Assembly: GCA_038496445.1 (NCBI GenBank)
Contig: JALMLS010000374.1
Coordinates: 124,001 to 188,000, forward strand
DNA length: 64,000 nt
From: Trichosphaerium sp. ATCC 40318
Lineage: Eukaryota > Discosea > Flabellinia > Trichosidae
Reading direction: 5' to 3'
Below the pieces are notes generated by a model. That model searched no databases and was not told where the DNA came from. It was given only the letters and a program-made list of their open reading frames with translations. Below, piece after piece: positions 12,055 through 23,585 of the stretch (position 1 is its first letter; each line of letters begins with the position of its first letter). The position numbers and the translations under genes were made by a program.

Positions 12055-15000
12055 TTACATGAAGAAAACTTGTATAGCAATGCACATGAACAAAGTTACA
12101 CAAGAGAGGAATGCTTGTACATTAGATCCGGAGGTAATGCTACCTCTAGCTTGCGAAGATGGATAAATATCCAAAAAGTGTAGATTGATAGAATAAGTCT
12201 TAAACTCAACACGAATCTTGTGAGCTCCGCCAGTAACAGTTCCAAGGCTAGCAGATATTGTTTTGTATCTTTGCCAACCTATTTTTTTGGAAAATTAGCA
12301 CAATAACTTTGTCACGTGACACTCAAAAAGTTGTGGCAAACTTTTTTTTACATGGTTTTGATTTTTATGTACCTCCTGTTCCAACGAAAACAAAGTTTAC
12401 TCTTGGTGTAGCTTCGTCATCAACATAAACATCCATTGCTCTGTTACTTCCTTTACCAGATACACGTGCATCTATTGTGTATGAAGACGTTCCACTGAAA
12501 GTAACATCATAGGTAAGTGATTCTCCGGTTGCTATCCAGCCAACATTACAGCCGCCAGGGTTCTCTGAATCCTTGGCAAGTTCCAGATCAACCAAATTAC
12601 CGTCTGCTTGTACTTGTGAGTTACCACATGTTTGGCCGCCTACCAAAGATCGTTAGATATTAAAACAGTATTCAAACAATGTTGTTCAGCCACGTTGAAA
12701 ATATTACCTTGATTGGCTGCTGTAATATCGATTCTGTCAACAAAAGATTCAGCTGGAATTAAGCCAGGTCCGGTAACAGCTGCTGTAGGAGCATCTGTAG
12801 CTGCTGTAGGAGTATCTGTAACAGCTGCTGTAGGAGCGTCTGTAGCAGCAGCGGTTGGTGGTTTGGTAGTAGCGGTTGCTTCAGTGTACTAGCAGGTTAA
12901 ACTTAGTATGAATATGATTTAATTAACACATGTTTTTGCCATTTTTGTTTCGTACCTCGTATGCACCAATATCAACACCTGCGCCTTGAGGTCTAGATGT
13001 TCCTATGATATCAGAAGCGATACTGGCACGTGCATCTCCTGGAGACAGTGTTAATTTGAGACAAAAAAAGATGAGAAATATCAAAATTTCTGAGAGAACT
13101 TACCAGCATCAACGAATGATGAAGTTGCTTTGATAGAATAGTCATCATTGGCAACATTAGTAAAACCAAATTCAGGTTGTATTGTTGCAGAGCAAATATT
13201 TGATCCATCGGCACGGCGTCCAGAAGGTAAGTTCACACATGCCCATCCCGCGGATGTCGAGTACCCTGAGTAAATAATAACGTTGTTGTATGCCTACAAG
13301 TGTTAATATTTTTCAAAGAAACATACAAAAAATAGCTTACCTCCCAAGTGAGTAGTGGAGCGCCGTTGTCAGGATTGTTTGCTGATATGCCACGATCACC
13401 AGATGAGGAAATGATACTGTTATGGTTTATCTTGACATAAGTTCCTGGGTTTGTCCTTGTACCAGACACTGATGTAGTGATACCTCTTCCACCTTTTTTG
13501 ATTGACAAAATGTCAGAACTGATTATTGGTCAAAGAAAGGCTTACCTGCGTTGACAATGACGTTATTGTAAATATCAGTATCACCTTGTCCATGGTATGT
13601 GATACCAGCTCCGGTACCAGTATTAACATAGTTATTGTAAATGGAGCCTACGAAGATTAGTTAATTTTTTAACATAACAACTTTTCAAAGGGTAGCGTGC
13701 CTTTAAATCCAGTGTTTATGAAAATACCAGAATTTTGGTACAACTCATCTTCGGTACCGTAATTCTCTACGATGTTATTGTATACTTGAGTATCAGATAT
13801 GGCACATCCGACCTACGTGAGAGTAAGATTTTTATGGTACACTAAAATCCAAAAAAAAAAAAAAAGGAAAAAAGTTCAAAAATACTCAATGTTTACTCTG
13901 CACAGTGGATAGTAACGTTGTGTCGTTTTGCGCAAATACACAGAAAAAAATATTCTTTGGAAAGAATTGAACGAATACGTACTTGGATAGCATCCCAACC
14001 GATATTCTTCATGATATTATCATACACTCTAAGACCTTTGAAGTATTTTTAGCAAGCACAGGTTTTGGGTGTTTTGTGTACCTGTAATATCATGTGCTCC
14101 ACCACCATTTACGAAAACCTTTTCGTAGTTAAAGTAACCAATGTAAAAAGCTTCGGTTGCAATATCATGTATGTACATGTCGTGGAACTTTGGATTTTTT
14201 CTATGTAAAGAAGAGTTAGCCTTACAACTTGATTAGAACCTGACTTAACATACAGCACAAAGTTTGGTCTGTGATATTCTGGGTTGTCCTCAGAAGGATC
14301 TGTCTTACAAGTTACAGCAGCGTGGCCAACATTATCATAGATTTCGACACGTGAGACTTCGACATCGGAGGAACCTTTTTTTTTCGTCAAATTGTGGAGG
14401 AAATAACATTTTTTTTGCTTCAGAACGTACCTGATTCAACACCAAGACCTTTAGCACAGTTATGGATTTTAATACCATACTTTTCGGAGTCTTTTCCGTC
14501 ACCAATTATGTTCAAGTGGGATGTTTTAATTAAGATGATACCTGAAAATAAAAAAATTAGCACGTGGAAATATTTTAAGTTATTCGTGTTTTATTTTTGG
14601 CCATACCGTGCGAGACCTTATCATTAGCATTAGTAGCGCTGAGATCAGCTACTCCATCGCAATTTGTAAGAGTATAAGGTTGTGCTAAATTTGTGAATCA
14701 ATACCACTATGGGCCACTGTTGCGTTTCGAAAAAAAATGCCGAACACAAAAAAAAGCTTTGCGTACCAGCAGTGCCAACAAAGTTTGAAATAAAGAATCC
14801 AGTGGCGTAATTCAACGCTCCAGAAAAACAAATTACACCTCCTCTTGGTATATTTAATACCGAGTTGTCTGTGGTAACATAAGTAGACGCTGGGTTTGTC
14901 TTTATTTAAAAGATTAGTAAAAACAAGAAAGTTACGCTACTAGTTACTTACCGAAGGTTGTATCACGTGATCACATTCAGAGCAAGCTCTATCAGCAACA

Positions 15001-15059
15001 GCTAAAGTAAATACTGCGAGAAAAAGTAAAACAGCTGTAACACGTGTTGAAAAAGCCAT
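12055..15059 (-). CDS. Secreted parallel beta-helix protein with CBM6-like domain and GPI-type tail
   Basis: The ATG at 15059 opens a clear signal peptide (MAFSTRVTAVLLFLAVFTLA VA), followed by DRACSECDHV. About ten exons give short beta-strand coils with 'YNN/YDN' turns (VEIYDNVGHA, then others to about 13000), the pattern of right-handed parallel beta-helix (pectate-lyase-like) proteins. A Thr/Ala/Pro linker made of TDAPTAAV-type repeats (about 12780-12890) leads to a domain starting IPAESF with GGCNVGWIATGESLTYDV and VDARVSGKG-like strands, as in CBM6/35 carbohydrate-binding modules. The C-terminus is SGSNVQAFLSCVTLFMC followed by a hydrophobic end, consistent with GPI attachment. A role in binding or cutting an extracellular polysaccharide is inferred; catalytic residues were not identified. 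Its neighbours are the two copies of an unknown gene. Confidence 0.75.
12780..12895 (-). repeat. In-frame minisatellite coding a Thr/Ala/Pro linker
   Basis: Tandem 24-30-bp units related to GGAGCATCTGTAGCTGCTGT (plus-strand reading) encode repeated TDAPTAAV/TDTPTAA units between the beta-helix and the CBM6-like domain. Such linkers are usually O-glycosylated spacers and often vary in length between strains. Confidence 0.6.
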
Positions 15060-16842
15060 GGAGAATTTAATACTCCCGTGTTGCTTTGTGTTTTGTGGTC
15101 AACAAGTTTTGTATTGACACAAAAAATATCCAAATTTCTCCTTTAGATGCCACGCGTCTTTCAAAATTAGAACGTTTTCGGCTTTTCTTACCTACTTGTA
15201 TTAGAGCTAGGTCTGTCCAACGACGGTTTGGTGCATCATTTGTGTTTATGGTGCACAATGAAAAGGTGAATACCGCGAGGCGGACATCCATGTTTTTTGG
15301 CTTGTCAGTCGTTTAGTAAGACTTTATGAAAGTTCGCCCTTCAGACCCGATGAAGGTTCCCGCATTGTTTGAAAAACTCACGTTCTACATGGGCCTTTGT
15401 TTGCTTGTTGTATAATAGTTTTAGCCGACAACCAATGATGCTAGATGGTGCTTGTGAGATTCACCAAGAACATTCCAATGTGGAATTAATCGGTCTTTTC
15501 TACATATATCACCGCACCTTTCGTTATGTTCGGTCGCCAGTAGTACTAAATTACATATCTTTGTAGACCAGACCTACATACAGTAATTTAGAGTTAAATC
15601 AGTTATAAAGCGTTACTATTGTTTGGCATCACGTGAGCCATATCCATTTATTACCACAAGCTTACACCTTACGTAGTATGCTACTACTTTTAACTAGTAG
15701 GGATCAAACAAAGAGATATGTGTACCACACTTTACATAAATGTATAAGCACAATTCCAAAGACATCTTTAAAGATGAGCCAATGGTTAGTAGGTTTTAAG
15801 CTTTAACCTGAAAATAATCTAAATAATCCCGTGCCTCCAACACAAGCAGCTGTAGAATCAAAGCATTCAAAATCATTCTAGGCGTAGGAGTAGTTGGAAA
15901 GGCTACCACAATATAATTCGTTTTTCTCATATCTCGTTGAGAAACACGCTACGATACAAGGTACGCAGTCGAGCATATAACTATATGTTTATTGAGAGCG
16001 TTAAGCTAATAGCAAAACAAATATATCGGTGATTTAAGAGCTTGTAATCCTTTTTTTTTCTTAATTTTCTTAGCAACTTATTACAAAGAACATGCCTGTA
16101 CTATAATAGCGCTATGCTACTGAGGTTAGTATTTTCGTCTTATTGGCTAACCTATTAATTAGCCGAAAAAGAGCCTATCATTAAAAAAGCATCAAAGGCT
16201 ATCAGATTATCGGCTACATAGTCAGTAGTACATAAGCTTGGATTTAAAAGAACTATTTATGTATGAAGTCGGTATTCTCACTTCTCCGCAGGTTTTTGAA
16301 GTACTAATAATAGTAGGTTAGAAGTTCATACACGAAGGTAATTGTCGTGATGGGACAAGACTCTTCTCATTCCTATCTTAGTATTTTCGTTATTTTGATA
16401 GCGTAATTTCTTCAAAAGACTCAAGCTGAAAAAACTGAACTCGTTCGACTTCCCACAGAACGGAAGACCGATTTTAGGACCGTTTCTTTACCACCACTAG
16501 ACTATTGTCGGTACCTAATTGTTTGAGGCACTATGTTTATGGTATAATAACGATTGGTATATGTTTAACCATATTTAGTTGTCAGTTCTCAACATAGGCA
16601 GATTCTTTGAATGCATGTTGAAAACATTCCAACATATTTTATCAAGTCAAGAAAACGTGACGCCACAACGCGAGTGTATCTACATAAATCTCTCCAAACC
16701 ATATAAACATACTCACCAGACAAGACAGGCGTTTCCACAATCTTTGAATGTCAACATACAAAACTGTTCAATAAACCTAAACTTAGTATTAACCTACTTA
16801 GTTATTGTGGCATACAATTGAACAACACGCAAGAATTACAAC
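15060..16842. other. Long gene-poor interval
   Basis: About 1.8 kb without a gene I can support, the longest such stretch here. Short open frames near 15086-15316 (both strands) have no recognisable features and no joining exons. A TATA-like CATATAAAC lies at about 16709-16717, about 130 bp before the ATG at 16843. The interval must hold the promoters of the flanking divergent genes; a noncoding RNA cannot be excluded. Confidence 0.4.
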
Positions 16843-17784
16843 ATGGCAACAGAATCAAAGCAATCAACAGCGTTAGTAAACCAGCACAGTTATACAGTAG
16901 TGTTTGCTTCCGATGAAGGCGTCGTAAATGGACATCCAAGAGTATGGATAAAAGTTGAACAAGCAGGTACTTTTCACAAAGCATGTTTTGCGCGTCTTTT
17001 ATCATTGCTGCGAATGCCAAGCAGTGCTAAGTTTAATACGCTAGGTATTGTACCGGATAAATCAGGATCCAAAGCCGGCAGAAACATGGTCATCCGTAAC
17101 GCCGATACCGGCGCTATTCTTCCAATCTTTGGTGTAAATCATTGGGCTTGGCCTGGATACGGCGGTATCCAAGGTACTTGATTTCTCTTTAACAAACCTC
17201 GTTGCTTATACATTCATTAGGATGTTATGTTTGGCCTGTTGATACTCTCGCAGAGTGGACAGAGTCGAAGAGTAAAGAGGTCATTGACTTTCTTCCTCCT
17301 GGTACCAAAATCGAGATTGGCGCCCTTCACGATGGAGCCCTTGTACGCGTAGATGAAGAATGCGCTATGATAGAATATGTTGTACCGAAAGATTTGAAAG
17401 AAAATGTGATCTACACGTGCCATGTCAGTTTCACCAACAAGCTCCAAATTCCATTAACTGATTGCAAAACATACATTGACGTTGATGAGAACTCACCTTA
17501 TCACTCTGAAGTAATGACATGTGGAGGCTCTGGAGATCTAGATACGATCGAACTTGACTTTGGTCATATTATGGCCAACGGGTACATCTGCTTTATTCCA
17601 AAGTAAAGATTTCCACTCACTTTTTTTTTGTAGTAATAAGACAAAGTCATTCAAGTTTTCATTCCCTTTGATCAACCCTGACATGCCTCACCAAAAGTTT
17701 GATGGTATATTTCAACTTGCTCCTTTCTTTAAGGTCGACTACAAGAAATGGGGAGGTGCCAGCCGAGATGTTCCTGTAAACTGA
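16843..17784 (+). CDS. Unknown protein, copy 2 of a duplicated pair
   Basis: Paralogue of the gene at 10663, with the same four-exon plan. Spliced protein begins MATESKQSTALVNQHSYTVV, then HPRVWIKVEQAGIVPDKSG, NMVIRNADTGAILPIFGVN, WAWPGYGGIQGCYVWPVD, the central exon (KSKEVIDFLPPGTKIEIGA.., CAMIEYVVPKDLKEN.., DCKTYIDVDENSPYHSEV..) and a final exon ending FFKVDYKKWGGASRDVPVN. It is about 245 residues, without signal peptide. Some blocks match copy 1 base for base, including synonymous sites and the start of intron 2, while others differ clearly. I do not recognise the family. Conservation of all exons and phases in both copies argues that both are functional. Confidence 0.75.
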
Positions 17785-18468
17785 CCACATTTAATGCTAA
17801 CAGAACTAAAATGTCATCAAATAAAGTAGTATTTGTCATCACAGCCCTTTTATCCGTTGATCGTACAAAATCCGAATCACGTTATACGATAACTTTAGAG
17901 GTATAAGCGTTTTAACACAATTATCCTTTGTGGCTACGATGCTTTTAGAACTGCAGATTATGCACTCGAAAATGAATTCTTCTTTACATGGCCGTAGAAC
18001 TATCTTAGCGAGTTGAGCGATTTCATTAGCAGCGAACCGACGCTTTCTGGTAATAAATATTATGTTTCAGCAACGAACAATGTGTGAAGCAAAGTTACAA
18101 ACAGCCTAAGAGCAATTAGCTGCTGGTTTTTCTTTTTCTCCATGGTTTCAAATTCATTCACCTGAAGTTCACGTGGTTCACTGTTTTGAAGGTCGCTCGA
18201 TCACTCTCCTTAAAGAAGCTTAGCATAAGTTAAGAACATAGCTATTGATGGTTCTCAACCATGGGTTAACGAACTTTGAAATATGTCTTTGATTACAATT
18301 TTGATCGCTGCCTAAAAATCTATCTCTTGGTTCAATACACATGTTGGATTTTAAACTAATGTAGCATAGACTATATTTTTGAGAAGGCCTTCTGTTTTCA
18401 GCAAAATAGGCTTTGGAATGAAAAGTCTTACGTTCCAAATCCATAAATACAAAACGAACAACAGAGCA
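17785..18468. other. Intergenic region
   Basis: No supported gene. An AAATAAAG at about 17818 could be the poly(A) signal of the upstream gene. The last part is the promoter/5' leader of the membrane-protein gene; an in-frame upstream ATG at 18418 would lengthen that protein by 17 residues. Confidence 0.4.
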
Positions 18469-19433
18469 ATGCAACAAACTCCAATCTACAATCAACAACA
18501 AAGCTATCAAACTACACCACAAAACTACAACGATGCACAGCCTCGTAAGTATGGTGTTAGGAACTCTCAACAACCAATACTAAATCCACCGTTACTGCAA
18601 ACGTACTTTAAAGTACACCAAGCTCAGGATGAGTAAGTGGAAAATAGTTTAAGACTTTTTTGGTTTCACCAACTGCTAACTTATTGGTAGTCATAACGTT
18701 AAATGGTTTCATCATGAGCCTCGCATATCCATGTACAGAGAGGGTATGTAGTAAATTGTAGATCGAGATCGGCCTCAATAACAACATTGTTTCAGGCCTG
18801 GTTTATGATTTTTTTTCTTTGAAAAAACGAAAAGAGCCTCACGAAATTGTTTTTTTTCAGTTACGTAAAACACCTTACAGCACCGTGACGAATCTTTTTA
18901 AAGTAGGTTTGTATCGAGAACTTATCCTTTTTTGTCAGGAAATTATTACTTTGATGGTAGTGCACGTGTTGTTACTTCATACCTGATCAAATCATCAAAC
19001 TTTCTCTTCCGTTGGGGGTTCGAGATTTTTTCAGTTGTGTGGTTACTATTTGGACTATTGTATCCAACTCTTTTTGTTTTCTTGTGTTTTCAACACGTTG
19101 GTCCATTACTCTCAAGGAAGGGCGTTATTGCCTTAACTTTTAAACAAGACTAGCTCCTTTTGCAGGTGTTTGGACATCTTTTTGGGTTGTTGGGTGTGAC
19201 ATATGGCGTTCCCAAGCACGTGCTACCATGGTATGTTAAAAGTTGATTTTGGTTTCATTTTTTTTTTACTCATGCTATTTTAGGGAAGACTCATAGCTGA
19301 TATGTTTGGCTATGGCGATTATCTATTGAAACAAGAAGAATTAACTGACTTGAAAATTAAGTACTGGAGGAAACAACTAGAAAATCCTTCAGGACAACCT
19401 CTGGATGATGGTGCTCAGAAGTTTCAAGTATAG
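18469..19433 (+). CDS. Small membrane protein of unknown family
   Basis: The start at 18469 gives a Gln/Tyr/Asn-rich N-terminus (MQQTPIYNQQQSYQTTPQNY). Further short exons lead to a segment NYYFDGSARVVTSYLIKSSN and a strongly hydrophobic stretch (FEIFSVVWLLFGLLYPTLF, then VFLCFQHVGPLL) with one or two membrane spans. The last exon is hydrophilic (GRLIADMFGYGDYLLKQEEL ... DDGAQKFQV). I do not recognise it. Exon joins 1-2 (GTAAGT..TAG) and the last (GTATGT..TAG) look sound. The join after GPLLSRK needs either a GC-AG intron or another model, and the middle exons (18700-18910) are uncertain. An alternative in-frame start is at 18418. Confidence 0.5.
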
Positions 19434-20011
19434 CCAACATATTTCTTCGTTCATAAATGGACTCTCAGAGAACCCGCAATCAATGTAATCAACCTTTGTT
19501 AAGTAAATATTTCTTTTGTGTCTTATTTGCAAGTAATAAGTGTTGTACAAAGAATGCTATTTCAGTAATACCGATATTACGTAAAAGTAATAGAACTTAC
19601 AAGATATGCCAGTTTTGTTAGTTCTTGCAAGATCTTACACTTTGATACTTCTGACAAACCTGTTCAAACCTGATTTTAGATCATTGGTAGCGTACCCACA
19701 GAGAAGTTAGTTTTGCTAGTTCTTGGAAGAACTGACAAATCTGTTAAAACTTGACAAGGCTAGCAATGTGAATGCATCATATTCCACAACAAGAAAACGC
19801 ACCTTAAGGCAAGAAAAAAATATAATGTCAAAGGCACTACCAAAAAACTGAAGATTTACAAAGTCGTGTAAACAAACGAAAACCACAAAGTTCGTTCTAT
19901 GACTAGTCAAAATCTTTTGACCCAACAAGTGTTAATTTCGCTGAAGTTCCTTCTTTTGGCTTAAACACGTGATATTTTCAATGCTAACGTGGTATTATTT
20001 AGATATAATCA
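19434..20011. other. Intergenic region with direct repeat
   Basis: No gene seen. It contains an imperfect direct repeat (listed separately) and an AAACACGTGATATTTT element about 45 bp before the ATG at 20012. Confidence 0.45.
19611..19755. repeat. Imperfect direct repeat pair
   Basis: Unit 1 (19611-19676) and unit 2 (19709-19755) share AGTTTTGTTAGTTCTTG (one change) and CTGACAAACCTGTTCAAAC (two changes). Unit 2 lacks about 16 nt (TCTTACACTTTGATAC) in the middle. The pair lies in the 3' flank of the membrane-protein gene. Confidence 0.6.
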
Positions 20012-21094
20012 ATGGAGCGTAAAACAAAGTCTGTTGTATCACATCAAGAGTGCTGTGATGATTTAACCAACAGTATCCCACTGCTGGACATTCCAACAGA
20101 AATTCTTGCTCATTTACTCAGCTATTTGAAAAGAAATGATAGATTCCTGTTTCTCAAACTTGTAAGCGACTGTCAGATATTATCTACTATCACGTTGGAT
20201 ATAGGGAAATCACTATTAAATCAAGTGAAGATTGTTTATTCATTTCAGGAAGTCCACTTCTAAAAAACACAAACATATCCTTAGACTATTTCCCAACAGC
20301 AACAGATGCGGATATCTCACTTCTTTCTGGTGTCAAAAAGCTTTCAATGTATAACAACTGTGTAACAGACTTAGGATTAAAGTCCATTTGCGATGTTCGT
20401 CACTTGACAATATGCAGGTGCTCGCATATCTCAAATGAAGGATTAGAGTCTATTAGTGGTGTATGTGAGTTTACAATGCATGGCTGTAAAAACATCACAG
20501 ATGCATGTATCATAGCAATTTCAAAAGATCTTAGGTCCATTCATTTGCTTAGTACAAAAGTAACAGAACTGGGAATGAAAGCACTGAAGGGAGTACCAAA
20601 GATCAGTATACGATACTCCAATATAACAGATGGTGTCCGTCTTAGCTGGTGTTCATACTATCGACTTGACTTGCTGTAAACTCATTACAGATAAAGGGGT
20701 TTCAGCATTAGCAGGGGTGCATGAAATCAATTTGAGTAAAACACAGGTGACAGACAACAGTGTTTCAGCATTAACAGGTGTACATACAATCAATTTGAGT
20801 AGAACGGTTGTTACAGACAAAGGTGTGTGGTGTGCAACATTGCTTGTAGTGCACGTGATTGATATGAGTTATACATCAGTGACAGATAAAGGCGTTTCAG
20901 CCTTGGCTGGTGTACATACAATAATGCTTGTAGACTGTACAGGTATCAACGGATCATGTATGGGCCGCCTTTCAACTGCTCATACTATTGATATATCACT
21001 AACAAAAGCAACAAATGATTGGCTTGCCCCTCTTTCTAGTGTCAAGTTTTTGGCAATTAAAAATTGTTTTGAGATCTCCGACAAAACGTTTTGA
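20012..21094 (+). pseudogene. Frameshifted F-box/leucine-rich-repeat gene (paralogue of the two downstream genes)
   Basis: The N-terminal frame starts at 20012 and has an F-box-like segment (IPLLDIPTEILAHLLSYLKR). After DR at about 20142 the homologous sequence continues in another frame (IPVSQTCKRLSDIIYYHVGY), as judged against the intact paralogues; one base appears to be missing. A second frame change falls near 20630, between YSNITD and VSVLAGVHTIDL. The rest is ITDKGVSALAGVHTIDLS-type repeats ending at 21094. No intron with good splice sites explains either break. This copy is probably decaying, or the bases are misread. If functional it would be an FBXL-type ubiquitin-ligase adaptor. 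Confidence 0.65.
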
Positions 21095-21552
21095 GGCACT
21101 TGAAAAAAGAGGTGTGATGGTAAATTATACATACCGTGTTAAAATAGAAACAATATGAACATTGCCTCCCACGTGCCAATTATCAATAAAAAACGCCTTC
21201 TAGTAAAACATTTAATTGCCAATTGTATTGTAGTCCATTAAAGTCAGATATGTTACTAACATGAAGCTTTTTCGGACTCTCAATTTGCCCACAAAACAAA
21301 GGATTATCCCAGTTGGCTTTTAGTTCTTTGTAGAACATAATATGTACTAGCAAGTTTATGGGCGCTAGAGAATGATAATGTCGCTTAAACACTCAGTTTG
21401 TAAACAATGTAAAAGACATGCATACTGTTCTGTCATTGTAATCGTCTTTTTCCTCAAACAACATTACACAAGTGTTTATAGTTTCTTAGCAATAATCTTA
21501 TCATGATGCTGCCAAATTTCAAAATGTAGGGCAAACCCACAGCATAACTTTA
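21095..21552. other. Convergent 3' region of the F-box/LRR genes
   Basis: Nothing beyond 3' flanks is visible between the plus-strand frameshifted copy and the minus-strand intact copy. The stretch is AT-rich, with TAATAAA-type sequences just before 21552. Confidence 0.45.
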
Positions 21553-22979
21553 TTAATAACTCTCAAAAAACATGGGCCAGAAGTCTCTTCTTTCTGCATC
21601 CTCTGCTAGATATTCAACCGTATTGCCTGCTATTTGGGCGCTAATATATTCAATTTGATGAAGGCCCTTTAAACTAACAATTCCTTTGTCTGTGATCTGC
21701 GAGCAGCTTCTTAATTCAATTCTCTTAACATCAATAAGACTGTTCACTCCTTTGTCAGTTATAAACTCAAAGTCACGAAGGCTTATGACCTTAACACCAA
21801 CCAAGTATTGTAAACCTTTATCTGTCACAGATGAACCAGCAAGCAAAATTGTATGTACTCCAGAAAGTGCCTGTAAAGTAGTGTCATCAACACAATCAAT
21901 CCTTGAAATATTAATGACTTTTACACCTGCCAATTGTTTTATCCCATCGTTTGTTACAGATGTGCACTTACCCAAGTCAATAAAATGTACACCAATTAAA
22001 CATGATAGAGTATCATCGCTTACTTGTGTACAACCATACAGCTCTATACAAGGTATACCTGCCAACAGCTTCAACACATTGTTTGATATTTGAGTGCAGA
22101 AATCAAGCTTAATTTTTTTTATCTTCTTTGTGGTTTGATTTCGTGTCAATAAGTACTTTACGCCTTCATCAGTAATTTTCTTGCAGTCTTCTAAAGATAT
22201 GAAACTTGCATTTGTTAGTGCTTTTACACTTTCATCAGTAATATCACAATCAGCCAACTGTATTTTTTGGACATCACGTGAAATAGCAATAACACCTTTG
22301 TCACTAATTTGATAACAATTGCATAAATCTATAGTGTGGACTCCAGAAAGCATTGCCAATCCATTGTCTGTTATATCAGTCCCAGCAACATTTATTGTAT
22401 GTATTCCACTAAGGTCTTGAAGCCATTCATCTCTTAAGCGCCCATACGCCAAGTCTAAAGTATGAATACCACATAGTGCCTTAAGTCCATTTTGTAAATC
22501 AAGATTGTAGACATCATTATCTATCTGTATTACAAGGTTATGTACACCTGAAATATGTTCTAACATAGCATCTCTTAATAAGATCACCCCTGTTATTTCT
22601 AAGCTATGGACACCAGAAAGGCACTTAAAGTCATCAACAGTCATCTTTAAACGATTGTTAATCACAATTTTAGTGTTTTTTAACAAAGGACTTTTGGACA
22701 GCGTTTGAAGATTTTTCCTTGATTTAACTTTAACCTGTTTGTACCCCAAATGCTCCAAAATGATTGTAGAAAACAATTTACAAACAAATGTGGCAGATAT
22801 ACGGCCACGTTTACCCAATAGAGCCAGAATACAAAATATTATTTCTGTTGGTAACCAAAGTAACTCTAATGGTCTTTAAAACACCATATTAGCCAACACA
22901 ACGATTTACTGGTTTATTTAGAGATATAAGTGAATAAAGATATAGCGTACTCTGGAATTTGTATTAGATTATGATCCAT
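21553..22979 (-). CDS. F-box/leucine-rich-repeat protein, intact copy 1
   Basis: Two exons. The ATG at 22979 gives MDHNLIQIP, then an intron GTACGC..AAAG, then EPLELLWLPTEIIFCILALL and GKRGRISATFVCKLFSTII, an F-box-like segment. About 15 Cys-containing-type LRR repeats of about 23-25 residues follow (consensus LSGVHTIDLxxCxxITDKGV), ending near 21553. FBXL proteins hold substrates for SCF ubiquitin ligases, the F-box binding SKP1 and the LRR solenoid the target. The gene sits head-to-tail with a second intact copy (23586-25192) and convergent with a frameshifted one, so it belongs to a locally expanded family. Substrate unknown. Confidence 0.8.
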
Positions 22980-23585
22980 GGTTTCCTTCTTCAGTTCAGG
23001 CGTGTACTATTAGCTTAAGGGGTTTTATTAATAGCTTAACTGACCTAATCACATGAAAAATAACAATTGTGTACACAAATTTCACGGTCATGTGATGTAC
23101 CACGACTATTGTGAAACATCTTTACTTGTTTTGTTGAATCACCAGATTGTTTCTTGTTGAAGAAAGGGCACCTGATTACAATGGGGTTTGTTGGTTTAAA
23201 TCACGTGCACAATTTACAGGCTTTGTTTCGCTTAAAAACCAATATTTCACGGTGTGTTACACAAAGAAGAATGTGAAGACCTTCCAGTTAATCTTCTTTC
23301 TCCAGATTGTTTGAAAAGAAGAAGCCTGAAGAGAAAGCAATACTCAATGAGACAGTTTGCCCACCTCTTCAGGCATGAATAAAATGGTATAAATATCTAG
23401 ACACCGGAGTATCGGATAATGCGGTGTAAAACATATCGTAATTAGACACCCAAAATAATACCCGAAAATGTGTTACACCATCTTGTACTATGTGTTCAAT
23501 CTGAGACGTGTGCTGAAACGCAAACTTTATTGTTTGCATTTAACAAGTCAAACTGACATATGAAAATCACCAAGACAAGGATTGA
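22980..23585. other. Spacer between intact F-box/LRR copies
   Basis: No gene supported. It holds a 10-bp perfect inverted repeat (23324-23333 / 23365-23374) and an ATCACGTGCAC site near 23201. It must include the promoter of the copy at 21553-22979. Confidence 0.45.
23324..23374. repeat. Inverted repeat, possible hairpin
   Basis: GCCTGAAGAG at 23324-23333 and CTCTTCAGGC at 23365-23374 form a perfect 10-bp stem with a 31-nt loop, in noncoding DNA between two LRR genes. Confidence 0.5.

Noticed and set aside
15067-15316. Open frames on both strands just upstream of the beta-helix gene
   Set aside because: No recognised motif, no signal peptide and no agreeing splice partners.
20130-20640. Introns as an explanation for the two frame changes in the plus-strand LRR copy
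   Set aside because: No GT..AG pair of usable length sits at either break, and alignment to the intact paralogues shows contiguous homology across both.
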